50,876 bases of DNA. Source: Alphaproteobacteria bacterium (GTDB taxonomy: Bacteria > Pseudomonadota > Alphaproteobacteria > Micavibrionales > Micavibrionaceae). Of the stretch, positions 17,715 through 26,658 are shown piece after piece. Where the stretch lies: NCBI GenBank assembly GCA_013215815.1, contig JABSQP010000003.1, positions 95,520-146,395 on the forward strand. Direction: 5' to 3'. The stretch's first letter is position 1. Each line of letters begins with the position of its first letter. Both the position numbers and the translations under genes were made by a program. The notes below the pieces were generated by a model. That model was not told the DNA's origin. It was given only the letters and a program-made list of their open reading frames with translations, and did no database searches.

Positions 17715-19121
17715 TTAAGCAGCAATAGCAGGCTTTGTGTCGTTCCACTCATGTATGTCATTGAGCGCGCGCCGTGCCATAATTTGCTTTTTCAGGCGTC
17801 CACGCTCTTTACCTTTGAGCCCCTTACGCTCTTCCTTAGTTAGCTCGTAAGGCGGCATAAGACCAAAGTTAATATTCATGGGCTGGAATGTATCGGCGTT
17901 ACCGCCACCTGTGATGTGGTTCAATAATGAACCCATCGCAGTTGTTTTAGCTGGCATTTTAATATCTAAACCAAGGCGTTCAAAAGCCGCGAAACGCCCT
18001 GTCATAAGGCCTACAGAAGCGCTTTCAACGTAGCCTTCACAGCCCGTAATTTGACCTGCGAATCTGAGCCTATTTTGCACCTTCATTTGGAGCGTTTCAT
18101 TAAGGAGCTTTGGTGAATTAATAAATGTATTACGATGAATACCGCCAAGCCTTGCAAACTCTGCGTTTTCTAAGCCTGGGATCATACGAAAGATCTCTTG
18201 TTGTGCGCCATACTTCATCTTTGTTTGAAAGCCAACCATGTTATACAACGTACCAAGAGCATTATCTTGTCGAAGCTGCACCACAGCATGACACTTTCCT
18301 GACTCTCCTTCTGGTGCATTCGGGTTTGTAAGACCGACCGGCTTCATAGGTCCGAAACGCAGAGTTTCGAAACCCCGGCTCGCCATCACCTCAATTGGCA
18401 TGCAACCTTCAAAGTATGGTGTGTTCTTTTCCCATTCTTTAAATTCAGTTTTATCAGCCTCTAAAAGTGCAGTAATAAAAGTATGATACTGCTCTTCATT
18501 CATAGGACAGTTGATATAATCAGACCCTGTTCCGGCAGGCCCTTCTTTATCATATCGGCTCTGAAACCAGGCTGTATCGAAATTGATTGAGTCCTTATAA
18601 ATGATCGGTGCGATCGCATCGAAGAACGCAAGCTCGTCCTCTCCCCCCAATTGCTGCACTGCTTTCGCAAGGTCAGGTGAGGTCAACGGTCCAGTTGACA
18701 CGATAACGCTGTCCCATTCTTCGGGAGGTAGCCCTTTAATTTCCTCACGCTTGATTGTAATCAGAGGATGGTTTTCCAAGGCCGCACTTACGCCTTCAGA
18801 AAACACATCGCGATCAACAGCCAGTGCACCGCCTGCAGGCACAGCGGCCTTATCCCCTTCACGCATAATGAGCGAACCACAAATACGCATTTCCTCATGC
18901 AAAACGCCAACCGCGTTGTTTTCCTTATCATCCGAGCGAAATGAGTTTGAACAAACGAGCTCGGCAAGCCCTTCTGTCTGGTGCGCCTCTGTTTTCCGTA
19001 CAGGTCGCATTTCATGAAGAATAACAGGTACGCCCATTTCAGCGCATTGCCATGCTGCTTCTGAGCCAGCTAAACCGCCGCCAATAATATGAACAGGAGA
19101 AATGTCAGTATTTTGTGTCAT
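17715..19121 (-). CDS. trmFO: TrmFO: FAD/folate-dependent tRNA (uracil-54-C5)-methyltransferase
   Basis: Makes ribothymidine at position 54 of the tRNA T-loop using methylene-tetrahydrofolate and FADH2. 468 residues from ATG 19121. The N-terminal dinucleotide fold [16 protein letters not shown], the HEMRP motif, and the conserved [11 protein letters not shown] with its catalytic-type Cys are diagnostic. [14 protein letters not shown] and the second Cys lie near the C-terminus. A longer frame starts at TTG 19157, but those bases are the promoter (TTGCCT at 19157-19152), so ATG 19121 is chosen. It lies downstream of the NDUFAF6-like gene on the same strand. Confidence 0.95.
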   Translation of the reverse strand: MTQNTDISPVHIIGGGLAGSEAAWQCAEMGVPVILHEMRPVRKTEAHQTEGLAELVCSNSFRSDDKENNAVGVLHEEMRICGSLIMREGDKAAVPAGGALAVDRDVFSEGVSAALENHPLITIKREEIKGLPPEEWDSVIVSTGPLTSPDLAKAVQQLGGEDELAFFDAIAPIIYKDSINFDTAWFQSRYDKEGPAGTGSDYINCPMNEEQYHTFITALLEADKTEFKEWEKNTPYFEGCMPIEVMASRGFETLRFGPMKPVGLTNPNAPEGESGKCHAVVQLRQDNALGTLYNMVGFQTKMKYGAQQEIFRMIPGLENAEFARLGGIHRNTFINSPKLLNETLQMKVQNRLRFAGQITGCEGYVESASVGLMTGRFAAFERLGLDIKMPAKTTAMGSLLNHITGGGNADTFQPMNINFGLMPPYELTKEERKGLKGKERGRLKKQIMARRALNDIHEWNDTKPAIAA

Positions 19122-19128
19122 AGGTGGC

Positions 19129-19157
19129 GTTTTAAAAGACTTTAAACGAAGAGGCAA
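19129..19157 (-). promoter_or_regulatory. trmFO promoter, apparently leaderless
   Basis: On the minus strand: TTGCCT (19157-19152), 17-nt spacer, TAAAAC (19134-19129), seven bases, then ATG at 19121. No Shine-Dalgarno is visible before that ATG. Confidence 0.6.
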
Positions 19158-19176
19158 GACTTTCTAGAGGCTCAAA

Positions 19177-19974
19177 CTAACAGAACCAAAGCTTTAATGC
19201 CCTCATCGGTGCACCTTGCTGAAATTTGGGATCAAAGACGTCGCAATCAAATTTTGATAAATGCCTCGCTTGGATAACCGTTAAAGCGTTTAGCTTGTGG
19301 ATAAATTTTGATTTTATCAACAACTCATCGTTTTGAAATTCCTGAAGTTTCGAAACTAAAATTCTTATTATATGAACTAGATCTTCTTTCTTATTGAAAT
19401 CTAATATCTTTTTTTCCGATAAGCTATTTTCTTGTAATACATCCGTTGGCAACATTACACGCCCTTGTGAGAGCATATATGGGACGGCGCGTAGCGTTCC
19501 AAGCACACCATAATGGGTTGAAACCGCCTTAATAGTACCTTCCGCCTCTTCTTCACCGACAATCATGAGAGCTAATTGCATCAAAGGTGCGTTTGTAAAC
19601 TCGCAGTAGTTGATGAGCCCCTTAAAGTTTGCCGGCGCTACCCCTTCCAAATCAAATTCACGCGCATATATCAGATTATCAAATAGCTCCTTGGGAAGAT
19701 CATACTGCTTAATCGCCGAAGCAAGCGGCATCACGACCTCATGTTGGCGTGCTTCCTTCCCCGCATAAATCTCTGCTATAGCGTCACGCCACCATTGTAG
19801 CCGAATGAGACCTATTGTCTGCTCCGTAACAACCTCACGGGTCTTGGCGATCTCATAATTAAAGGCAAACAACGTCCACAGCGCTTCCCGATGCTTTCTG
19901 GAAGAAAAGAGAGAGAGCAAAAAACGATCAGGATCGTGTTGACGTATCAAATTACCGCTATATGTTAGTGTCAT
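19177..19974 (-). CDS. squalene/phytoene-synthase-fold protein, NDUFAF6 (complex I assembly) type
   Basis: 265 residues. The family opening RFLLSLFSSRKHREALWTLFAFNYEIAKTREV, then EQTIGLIRLQWWRDAIAEIY, then NYCEFTNAPLMQLAL and LGTLRAVPYML closely resembles mitochondrial NDUFAF6/Sicily and its alphaproteobacterial relatives. The first Asp-rich (DxxxD) prenyl-diphosphate motif of true phytoene synthases is absent (NYEIAK in its place), so catalysis is doubtful. A role in respiratory complex I assembly is inferred from the family. An NDUFAF3-type gene lies nearby at 21783-22166. The start overlaps the sodB promoter region in divergent orientation. Confidence 0.8.
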   Translation of the reverse strand: MTLTYSGNLIRQHDPDRFLLSLFSSRKHREALWTLFAFNYEIAKTREVVTEQTIGLIRLQWWRDAIAEIYAGKEARQHEVVMPLASAIKQYDLPKELFDNLIYAREFDLEGVAPANFKGLINYCEFTNAPLMQLALMIVGEEEAEGTIKAVSTHYGVLGTLRAVPYMLSQGRVMLPTDVLQENSLSEKKILDFNKKEDLVHIIRILVSKLQEFQNDELLIKSKFIHKLNALTVIQARHLSKFDCDVFDPKFQQGAPMRALKLWFC

Positions 19975-20018
19975 GCTTCTTTAAAGCACGAAGAACACTT
20001 TTTCTAAAGGACAAAATA

Positions 20019-20651
20019 ATGACATTCACACTTCCTGAACTTCCTTATGCATATGATGCGCTAGATCCATATATGTCAGCTGAAACGCTAGAGTTTCACC
20101 ATGACAAACACCACCTTGCTTATGTTGACAAGGGTAACGAGCTCATCGCTGGTTCCGGGCTAGAAGGCCTATCTCTTGAAGAAGCAATGGTTGCTGCGCA
20201 TAAAGATCCGGCTAAAGCAGGCCTATTCAACCAACTTGGTCAACACTTCAACCACATCCACTTCTGGAACTGGATGAAGAAAGACGGCGGCGGCGCAGCA
20301 ATGGACGGTAAACTTGAAGCAAAAATCGCAGAAGACATCGGTGGTTATGATGCTTTTAAAGCAGGCTTTATCGAAGCGGGCATGACACAGTTTGGTTCTG
20401 GTTGGTGCTGGCTGGCCATGGATAATGCGAGCGGGAAGCTTGAAATCGTTAAAACACCAAACGGTGAAAACCCTGTGGTATTTGGCAAAACGGCCCTTCT
20501 TGGTTGTGATGTATGGGAGCACTCCTACTACATTGATTACCGTAATGCGCGCCCGAAATATCTGGAAGCTTTCGTTGATAACATGATCAACTGGGACTAC
20601 GTGGCAGAGCTATTTGAAAAAGGCCCGATGGACATTAAAGCGGCTGCTTAA
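20019..20651 (+). CDS. sodB: SodB: iron superoxide dismutase
   Basis: Converts superoxide to oxygen and hydrogen peroxide. 210 residues from ATG 20019, which has AAAGGA 8 nt upstream. An in-frame extension to 19962 gives an implausible N-terminus and is rejected. Metal ligands visible: His in TLEFHHDKHH, His in QHFNHIHFW, and Asp and His in DVWEHSYYIDY. The Gln in LGQHFNH, four residues before the second His, and the absence of the MnSOD NQD segment after FGSGWCWL favour the iron type. It has no signal peptide, so it is cytoplasmic. An intrinsic terminator follows. It interrupts the otherwise minus-strand NDUFAF3/NDUFAF6/trmFO group. Confidence 0.95.
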   Translation: MTFTLPELPYAYDALDPYMSAETLEFHHDKHHLAYVDKGNELIAGSGLEGLSLEEAMVAAHKDPAKAGLFNQLGQHFNHIHFWNWMKKDGGGAAMDGKLEAKIAEDIGGYDAFKAGFIEAGMTQFGSGWCWLAMDNASGKLEIVKTPNGENPVVFGKTALLGCDVWEHSYYIDYRNARPKYLEAFVDNMINWDYVAELFEKGPMDIKAAA

Positions 20652-20680
20652 TTGAGCACGATTACAAATTAACCTCTAAA

Positions 20681-20707
20681 AAGTCGGCATAGGCCGGCTT
20701 TTTTTAT
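20681..20707 (+). terminator. sodB intrinsic terminator
   Basis: AAGTCGGC (20681-20688) pairs with GCCGGCTT (20693-20700), with one G-T pair and a 4-nt loop, followed by an uninterrupted T run to about 20706. Confidence 0.9.
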
Positions 20708-20793
20708 GGATATCTAGATAACATCATGTCGAAGAAGTCGGTGGATAGTATATATGACAAATATATAAACCCCTCTATGCTCAAAAAGCTTGA

Positions 20794-20812
20794 ATAAGGC
20801 ACTAAGCCTTAT
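20794..20812. repeat. inverted repeat upstream of the 20858 gene
   Basis: Perfect 7-bp arms ATAAGGC (20794-20800) and GCCTTAT (20806-20812) around ACTAA, with no following T run. It is more likely an operator or structured leader than a terminator. It lies 46 bp before ATG 20858. Confidence 0.5.
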
Positions 20813-20857
20813 GTTCACTATGGACTTTTCTTTATACAACCATTAGATATAAAAATT

Positions 20858-21844
20858 ATGAAAACAATAGCTTACTTTACTGATGCTTACATTGGAGCAG
20901 ATCTTTCTCCCAAATATGAAGGTGATATATCCTTTCATGGTAAAGAATGGGGCCTTCCTCTTGTCAGAGGAATGGTACATCACGCTAACCAAAATGATAG
21001 AATTGGCGCGGTAATTCATGGTGGTAATGAAGTTTTTTCAGTTGGCATCGCCCCGAAAGAAGAAGGTTTTTTTCTTACTAGGAACGTTAAGAAAGAAGAA
21101 TACACGAGATCTTCCATGGATGTGCGCGCTGTGGCACATGGTTGTACAGTTCCATTTGCAAGAACAATTGGCCATCACGACCCACACAGAAATACATCAA
21201 GCTTAGGCTTCACTAGACATAGCCATCTATTCAATCAGGAAGCGTTACCCAATACCCAAGTTATTATTTGTCAACCTGATAGAAACCCAAGTGGTAATCC
21301 ATATCCATTTTCTTATAACCCTGATGAAATTATTTCGTTGGTCGAACAAACTGATGCACCTAATATTTTATTCAGCTCTAGTTACGCAATGAATAGAGAG
21401 GAACTAGGTATATCTGGGTCAGGATATAAATATAGTGATAGAACAGCCGCTTTAAAAAAGTTTGTTCAGGAACGACTAAGATCAGGGAAATTTAATAGTG
21501 TTCTAGCAATTAGTGGTCACGCATTGCGCCACCATCGTGCAAGATACGGCAGCTTTAAAGTTGAAACTTGCCCATCTATTTCTCAAAATCATCCCCTCGC
21601 TCCTGAGTATCCATGCGGCTTTTTCTGCGAAGTAGAGGAACATGCCAAAACAGGAGAACTTTTCACAAGACCCAAGTTAATGTTTCTTGAAAGTGCAGAG
21701 AGTGCCGAAAGTGTCGTACAAGATGCGTCCTCTCGTGAATTGAAGGCACTAAAAAGGGGATTTCAAAATAAAGTTAGAAGAGCTACTCCTGGTACTCCAG
21801 TAACATCGCGGCCACCCTCCGACCTTCTGCGACCAAAACGTTAA
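20858..21844 (+). CDS. uncharacterised 328-residue protein
   Basis: No family recognised. The N-terminus (MKTIAYFTDAYIGADLSP) and the later SGHALRHHRARYGSF segment, with many His residues (HHDPHRN, HALRHHRAR), suggest a soluble, possibly metal-binding enzyme, but I see no complete known motif. There is no signal peptide. The C-terminal 60 residues are basic and Ser/Pro-rich. Its codons include more AGA and AT-ending codons than the neighbours, and it sits inside a conserved gene cluster, so it may be acquired. The last 62 bp overlap the 3' end of the convergent NDUFAF3-type gene, so the C-terminal tail may be a recent extension. Confidence 0.75.
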   Translation: MKTIAYFTDAYIGADLSPKYEGDISFHGKEWGLPLVRGMVHHANQNDRIGAVIHGGNEVFSVGIAPKEEGFFLTRNVKKEEYTRSSMDVRAVAHGCTVPFARTIGHHDPHRNTSSLGFTRHSHLFNQEALPNTQVIICQPDRNPSGNPYPFSYNPDEIISLVEQTDAPNILFSSSYAMNREELGISGSGYKYSDRTAALKKFVQERLRSGKFNSVLAISGHALRHHRARYGSFKVETCPSISQNHPLAPEYPCGFFCEVEEHAKTGELFTRPKLMFLESAESAESVVQDASSRELKALKRGFQNKVRRATPGTPVTSRPPSDLLRPKR

Positions 21845-22166
21845 ACGTTCGGCACGCAGCGCCCGTATCCATCACATCAATAAACAAGCCTTTTGCTTGA
21901 AGAGCGTTTTGAAGCTTCGGCGGTAAAAATTGTATTTTTGCCCCAGTTCCGAGCAAAACAACATCCAGTTCACCTACTCTATCAATTAAGTTTGAAAAGC
22001 TTTCTTCTGTCAGATTGGAGAAATCTGAAACACCATCCCAAGAAACTGTCTCATCAGGAAAAACTATCACGGCACTGTTATAGCTTTGACCCGTGACCTT
22101 AAAACCATCTTCCGTATAGGCCTGAATAATTTGCAGCCCTTCACGGACAAGAGGCGTCACATCCAT
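21783..22166 (-). CDS. Mth938-like/DUF498 protein, NDUFAF3 type
   Basis: 127 residues. The fold pattern is that of the Mth938/DUF498 family: IQAYTEDGFKVTGQSYNSAVIVFPD, then LDVVLLGTGAKIQFLP, then GLFIDVMDTGAACRTFNVLVAEGRRVAAMLL. The human member NDUFAF3 helps assemble respiratory complex I, and bacterial genes of this family are often next to secDF, as here. It begins 5 bp after the stop of the 22172-23218 lipoprotein gene on the same strand. Small, cytoplasmic, no cofactor motif. Its 3' end is overlapped by the convergent 20858 gene. Confidence 0.85.
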   Translation of the reverse strand: MDVTPLVREGLQIIQAYTEDGFKVTGQSYNSAVIVFPDETVSWDGVSDFSNLTEESFSNLIDRVGELDVVLLGTGAKIQFLPPKLQNALQAKGLFIDVMDTGAACRTFNVLVAEGRRVAAMLLEYQE

Positions 22167-22171
22167 TGGAA

Positions 22172-23218
22172 TTACATACCTGCGAGTTTGATACCAAGAT
22201 GATCGATTGTCTCGTAAGTCAGACCATTCATCGCTAATCCATTCTCACGCTGATAACGATCAACCGCTGTTGTTGTCTTATAGCCATATCGTCCATCAAC
22301 AGGCCCTGCATCATAGCCCTTCTTGTTCAGAGCATTTTGCAAACTCATAATAACGGCCGATGTCACATTTGTTTCACAAAGAATACGGCGCCATTCCAAA
22401 CGTTCCGCTTCAATCGTTTCTGTGCGTGTAATTGTTTCATACTGCGCAGGAATTGTTTTGTATTCTGGACGCTCTGGTTCAACAAGCACACGTTTTTCAA
22501 TTGTTTTATAAACAGCAGGCTCTTCAACCAAACACAAAATTTCACCTGTCGTTTGATCTACTTTTTCCTGTGGGCCGCGACCTGGCTTCCATACCTGTCG
22601 CGCCTCACGCACGAGAACACGCTCTGTTTGAACTTCATACTTCGCCGGAATAATACGAGCGAGGACTTTTTGTTCTTCGGAAATTTGAACAGTTTCCTCT
22701 GTTCCTTCTACCTTTGCAGGAATAAGAACTTTTGCGTAACACTCACCAGGCTTTGCGTTCATTGGAAGATCAGAGTTAACTGGCGCTTTCTCTTTGGCTG
22801 CCATACGCGCACGCACTTCTGGTGGAGGCACCATTTCCGTCGTACCCATAGCATCAGGCATTTCCTCTTTAATTTCTTCCTGAACATCCTCTTGAACAGC
22901 GACAACCTCTTCTCCTACTTCATCCATCACAACTTCTGTGATTTCTTCTTTCGCTTCTTGCTTAACTTGTTCTTCTAGTTTTTTCGCTTCAGCCTTTGCG
23001 ACTTCTTCTACATCCCTTTGAGCAGCTTCATTTACTTGCTTCTTCACTTCAGCAAGTTTTTGTTCTTTTGACTCAACTTTCTTCGCTGGTGCAACACCGC
23101 GATTATTCACAACGATATCATCGAGTGTGCCCCAATGCTCTTTATCATCGGACGAGCCACAGGCGCCCAAGGCAAGAACAGATAAACCAATGAGAAGATA
23201 AGAATGTGAACGGCGCAT
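22172..23218 (-). CDS. lipoprotein with beta-rich repeats and C-terminal peptidoglycan-binding domain
   Basis: 348 residues. Signal with lipobox LALGAC (Cys about residue 20). Residues about 45-125 form an acidic/basic coiled coil (KKQVNEAAQRDVEEVAKAE begins it). Residues about 165-285 hold four diverged repeats of roughly 23-30 residues beginning PAK/PAV/PAQ with a Tyr and containing V-L-V (for example PAKYEVQTERVLV and PAVYKTIEKRVLV). Residues about 290-345 are a PG_binding_1 domain (LQNALNKKGYDAGPVDGRYG, then AVDRYQRENGL). This fits an outer-membrane lipoprotein tethering the envelope to peptidoglycan. AAGGAG precedes the ATG. It is inserted between secF and the NDUFAF3-type gene. Confidence 0.85.
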   Translation of the reverse strand: MRRSHSYLLIGLSVLALGACGSSDDKEHWGTLDDIVVNNRGVAPAKKVESKEQKLAEVKKQVNEAAQRDVEEVAKAEAKKLEEQVKQEAKEEITEVVMDEVGEEVVAVQEDVQEEIKEEMPDAMGTTEMVPPPEVRARMAAKEKAPVNSDLPMNAKPGECYAKVLIPAKVEGTEETVQISEEQKVLARIIPAKYEVQTERVLVREARQVWKPGRGPQEKVDQTTGEILCLVEEPAVYKTIEKRVLVEPERPEYKTIPAQYETITRTETIEAERLEWRRILCETNVTSAVIMSLQNALNKKGYDAGPVDGRYGYKTTTAVDRYQRENGLAMNGLTYETIDHLGIKLAGM

Positions 23219-23301
23219 AGAAGTCTCCTTGAATAGGTGCTTACGATAAAGATAAGCAGCGCGTTAATGCCCCACTATTAGAAGGGTTTAGCGCCTAAAA
23301 A

Positions 23302-24237
23302 TCAAGCCTCTTCCTTCGCGGGCTGTGCTTTGCCCCGTCCCTTGTGAATAAGCATCAGAACTGGCGCTGCCACAAAAATAGAAGAATACGTACCAATCAC
23401 GATACCGAAGATCAGCGCATTCACAAATCCACGGATCACTTCACCACCAAACGCCCATAATGCAAGGAGCGCAAGCATTGTTGTAATCGATGTCATCAAT
23501 GTACGGGAAAGTGTTTGATTCAAAGACATGTTGCAGATCTCTGCCATTGTCTTTTTCTTATATTTACGAAGATTTTCGCGAATACGGTCAAAAACAACCA
23601 CCGTATCGTTGATCGAATAGCCAGCAATCATCAAAATCGCCGCCACAGTAGAAAGGTTAAACTCCATTTGAGTAAACGCGAATAACCCAACAGTAGCCAA
23701 TGTATCGTGCGCTAACGCTGCGATAGCGGCCAAGCCAAACTGCCACTCAAAGCGGAACCAGATATAAACAAGAATACCAGCAAGAGAGAAAAGAATAGCG
23801 TAAAGACCCTGGATTTTCAGTTCTTTACCAACTTGCGGGCCAACAAACTCTACGCGGCGATAATCAACGCTTTCAAATCTCTCATCGAGCAGCGCACGCA
23901 CGCTATCAACGGCCGCTTTTTGTGCATCCTGCTGCGTTTTACCTTCCGCCGCTTTTTGTTCTGGCAAACGGATCAAAAGATCATCTGGCGCACCAAACTC
24001 TTGTAGAGAAATTGCGCCAAGCTCCAGTTCGTTAAGATCATTACGAAGTACGCCCAAATCTGGTGCTTCTGGAACACGCACCTCAATCAATGTACCGCCT
24101 GTAAAGTCGATACCGAAATTCGGGCCGTCCGTTGCAACATAAAAAAGCGATCCACCAATGATAATCGCAGATACAATCAGCGCCATCATGCGCATGCCAA
24201 CAAAGTTAATGTTTAAATTTTCAGGAAGAAATCTCAT
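23302..24237 (-). CDS. secF: SecF: protein-export membrane protein
   Basis: RND-family partner of SecD in the holotranslocon, using proton-motive force to help pull secreted proteins across the inner membrane. 311 residues with six membrane segments. The signatures are GPNFGIDFTGGTLIEVRV after helix 1, AGYSINDTVVVFDRIREN in helix 4, and LMTSITTMLALLALW. It starts 21 bp after secD on the same strand. Confidence 0.97.
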   Translation of the reverse strand: MRFLPENLNINFVGMRMMALIVSAIIIGGSLFYVATDGPNFGIDFTGGTLIEVRVPEAPDLGVLRNDLNELELGAISLQEFGAPDDLLIRLPEQKAAEGKTQQDAQKAAVDSVRALLDERFESVDYRRVEFVGPQVGKELKIQGLYAILFSLAGILVYIWFRFEWQFGLAAIAALAHDTLATVGLFAFTQMEFNLSTVAAILMIAGYSINDTVVVFDRIRENLRKYKKKTMAEICNMSLNQTLSRTLMTSITTMLALLALWAFGGEVIRGFVNALIFGIVIGTYSSIFVAAPVLMLIHKGRGKAQPAKEEA

Positions 24238-24258
24238 CTTAAATAATCCTAATATTCA

Positions 24259-25821
24259 CTAAATGGGCAACTTGCTTGGGCGTTTATCTTTAAGCCAAAG
24301 AACAACCATTAAACGCGTCACCATGATGGCCGAGAAGAATGATGTTACAATCCCGACACCTAATGTCACCGCAAATCCTTTAATCGGGCCCGTACCGAAA
24401 GAATACAAAATGATCGCTGCGATCAGTGTTGTGAGGTTTGAGTCAATAATCGTACTCATCGCTCGAGAGTAACCTGCATCAACAGCGCCAATAATAGAGC
24501 GGCCATTTCTAATCTCTTCTTTAATACGCTCAAAAATCAGTACGTTCGCATCAACAGCCATACCGATCGTTAGAACGATACCTGCAATACCCGGCAGCGT
24601 TAGTGTTGCTTGAAGGCCTGAAAGAAGCGCAAATATCAATGCCATGTTTACCATCAACGCCACATTCGCAAACAAGCCAAACAAGCGGTATGAGAACAAC
24701 ATGAAGACAAGAACCAAAGCCATACCAATTGCACTTGCTATTTTACCTGCTTCAACAGAGTCCGCGCCAAGTGATGGGCCAACACTACGTTCTTCCATAA
24801 TCGTCAGCGGTGCGGGAAGCGCACCAGCGCGAAGTAGAAGTGCAAGATCACTTGCCTCTTTAACAGAGAAGTTCCCAGAAATCTGTCCCGCACCACCACA
24901 AATTGGCTCACGAATAACAGGCGCGCTAATAATCTCATTATCCAGAACAATCGCGAAAGGTTTACCCACGTTCTCACGACTTAGATCACAAAAACGTTTT
25001 GCACCCATTGTGTTAAAACGGAAAGACACAGCCGACTGACCATTTTGATCAGGCGAGTATTGCGCATTTGTAAGTAAGTCACCAGTCAGCTTTGCGCGGC
25101 GTTCAATAGCCATTGTTTGACCAGGGTATTCAACAAGGGGCAATGTCATCACACCACCTGCACTTGTGCCACTAGATACACCTTGATTTACAAGGTGAAA
25201 GCTTAATTTCGCTGTTGTACCAATGAGCTCTTTAATCTGTTCAGGGTCATCAACACCAGGAAGCTGAACAAGAATACGATCATCGCCCTGACGCTGAATA
25301 ATTGGTTCGCGCGTTCCTGTTTCATCGATACGGCGGCGAACGATTTCAATTGACTGACCGATTGTTTGATCCTGAATTTCTTTGACCGCATCTTCACTGA
25401 AACGACCCTCAATAGTCGTGCCATTCTTAACATCCAAAAGAAGGTTACGCTCGTTTTCACGGATCAGTTTTTTCACTGCGTCAACGTCTTCTTCTTTGCT
25501 GATTGTTACAACAACAGCATCTTTCGTTTCTGTAAGACGTTTGTAGCGAATCTTTGCTTTACGAAGCTCTGGGCGAAGCGCTTCCGTAATAGATTCCAAA
25601 CGCTCCTCAATAACATCATCCAGCTCGACCTGAAGAAGTAGGTGTGAACCGCCCTGCAAATCCAAACCAAGGTTAATCGATTTAGACGGGAAAATACCCG
25701 GTAAGTTTGTTTGCATCCAATGACGCGTATCCGCGCCAACAAAATTAGGTGCGCTATAGGCGATCCCTAAAAAACAAACAATAAGAACTGCAATAATTTT
25801 CCAGCGGGCGATATTAACCAT
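24259..25821 (-). CDS. secD: SecD: protein-export membrane protein
   Basis: 520-residue partner of SecF. Helix 1 is followed by the LGLDLQGGSHLLLQVELDD signature, a large periplasmic P1 domain (about 50-330, with RIDETGTREPIIQRQGDDRI and VQLPGVDDP), and then five membrane segments. These include the proton-path motif GMAVDANVLIFERIKEEI and the DSNLTTLIAAIILY segment. It lies six bases after yajC, forming the usual yajC-secD-secF operon. Confidence 0.97.
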   Translation of the reverse strand: MVNIARWKIIAVLIVCFLGIAYSAPNFVGADTRHWMQTNLPGIFPSKSINLGLDLQGGSHLLLQVELDDVIEERLESITEALRPELRKAKIRYKRLTETKDAVVVTISKEEDVDAVKKLIRENERNLLLDVKNGTTIEGRFSEDAVKEIQDQTIGQSIEIVRRRIDETGTREPIIQRQGDDRILVQLPGVDDPEQIKELIGTTAKLSFHLVNQGVSSGTSAGGVMTLPLVEYPGQTMAIERRAKLTGDLLTNAQYSPDQNGQSAVSFRFNTMGAKRFCDLSRENVGKPFAIVLDNEIISAPVIREPICGGAGQISGNFSVKEASDLALLLRAGALPAPLTIMEERSVGPSLGADSVEAGKIASAIGMALVLVFMLFSYRLFGLFANVALMVNMALIFALLSGLQATLTLPGIAGIVLTIGMAVDANVLIFERIKEEIRNGRSIIGAVDAGYSRAMSTIIDSNLTTLIAAIILYSFGTGPIKGFAVTLGVGIVTSFFSAIMVTRLMVVLWLKDKRPSKLPI

Positions 25822-25827
25822 GTGGGC

Positions 25828-26214
25828 TTACTTCTTTTCTACTTTCTTGGCATCTTCTTTATCAGTTTTTGCCTGAATGGAAGAACGCATAGCTGTCACT
25901 TTAACATCACCAAGGTCGATCTGAACTTCGTCGCTACCTTCTGTGATTTTGTGCACTTTACCAACAAGACCGCCAGCCGTTACAACTTTGTCACCTTTCT
26001 TCAGCGCATCAATCATTTCCTGATGCTCCTTAAAGCGCTTTTGTTGCGGGCGAATAAGAAGGAAGTAAAACATCATCACAAGAACAAGGATCAACCCCAT
26101 GTTCCACGCAAAAGCAGCCGCCGGATCTGGCGCCTCTGCTGCTAAAGCTGCCGTCTCGGCGCTCACTTCTCCAATCATTTGTTCAGCTTGTGCATAAGCC
26201 TTTGAAATTAGCAT
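25828..26214 (-). CDS. yajC: YajC: Sec translocon accessory subunit
   Basis: 128-residue single-pass membrane protein associated with SecDF. The hydrophobic segment LILVLVMMFYFLLIRPQQKR, ending in the family-typical RPQQKR, is followed by EMIDALKKGDKVVTAGG. The extra roughly 30 N-terminal residues (Ala/Glu-rich, PDPAAAFAWNMG) are common in alphaproteobacterial YajC. Shine-Dalgarno AAGGAG precedes ATG 26214. First gene of the operon, with its own promoter at 26269-26296. Confidence 0.95.
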   Translation of the reverse strand: MLISKAYAQAEQMIGEVSAETAALAAEAPDPAAAFAWNMGLILVLVMMFYFLLIRPQQKRFKEHQEMIDALKKGDKVVTAGGLVGKVHKITEGSDEVQIDLGDVKVTAMRSSIQAKTDKEDAKKVEKK

Positions 26215-26268
26215 CTTTCGTGCTCCTTATAGTTTGTATAAACACTTCGAATTTTCGATTATTTGCGG

Positions 26269-26296
26269 ACTATAGCGGCAATATTGGCAAAGGCAA
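26269..26296 (-). promoter_or_regulatory. promoter of yajC-secD-secF
   Basis: Minus strand: TTGCCT (26296-26291), 16-nt spacer, TATAGT (26274-26269). The leader to ATG 26214 would be about 50 nt and contains AAGGAG. Confidence 0.55.
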
Positions 26297-26385
26297 GCAC
26301 GAGGAGCTTGAAAACGGTGAAAGATACACAATTTGAAGAAATATTAATGACAACTAAAAGCCATGAAATTTACTAATTACAGCGA

Positions 26386-26658
26386 CTATTCTTGAGCAAA
26401 GATAATTAAGAAAGCCATAAATATGCCCGATGCTGCAATTATAAAAGAAAATCCAAGGATCGCTATTCTCACAAAAATGGATGGTACAGATTCTTTATTT
26501 AACGCGCTGGTGTTTAAATAAGCGTTTGTAAATAAGTGTCTTACATCTGTTTTTAATAGAGAATACATGGAATAAAAGTACAGTCCCATAAATACTACAT
26601 ATATAGGCTTGAACGCTAAGAACAACGAATTAAAAAAGACAATATAACAACGCCACAA
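26386..26658 (-). CDS. small predicted membrane protein
   Basis: 90-residue frame from TTG 26658, with two hydrophobic stretches (about 5-32 and 65-88) and an intervening polar loop. No family recognised. The start codon is weak and no convincing Shine-Dalgarno is visible, so the true start may be the internal ATG near residue 24. It lies in the AT-rich islet between the yajC promoter and the 27-kb paralogue pair. Confidence 0.4.
   Translation of the reverse strand: MWRCYIVFFNSLFLAFKPIYVVFMGLYFYSMYSLLKTDVRHLFTNAYLNTSALNKESVPSIFVRIAILGFSFIIAASGIFMAFLIIFAQE

Noticed and set aside
19296-19304. perfect DnaA box TGTGGATAA
   Set aside because: It lies within the coding sequence of the NDUFAF6-type gene and is isolated, so chance is the simplest reading.
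19962-20018. N-terminal extension of SodB
   Set aside because: The extra 19 residues do not resemble the family, and the Shine-Dalgarno sits before ATG 20019.
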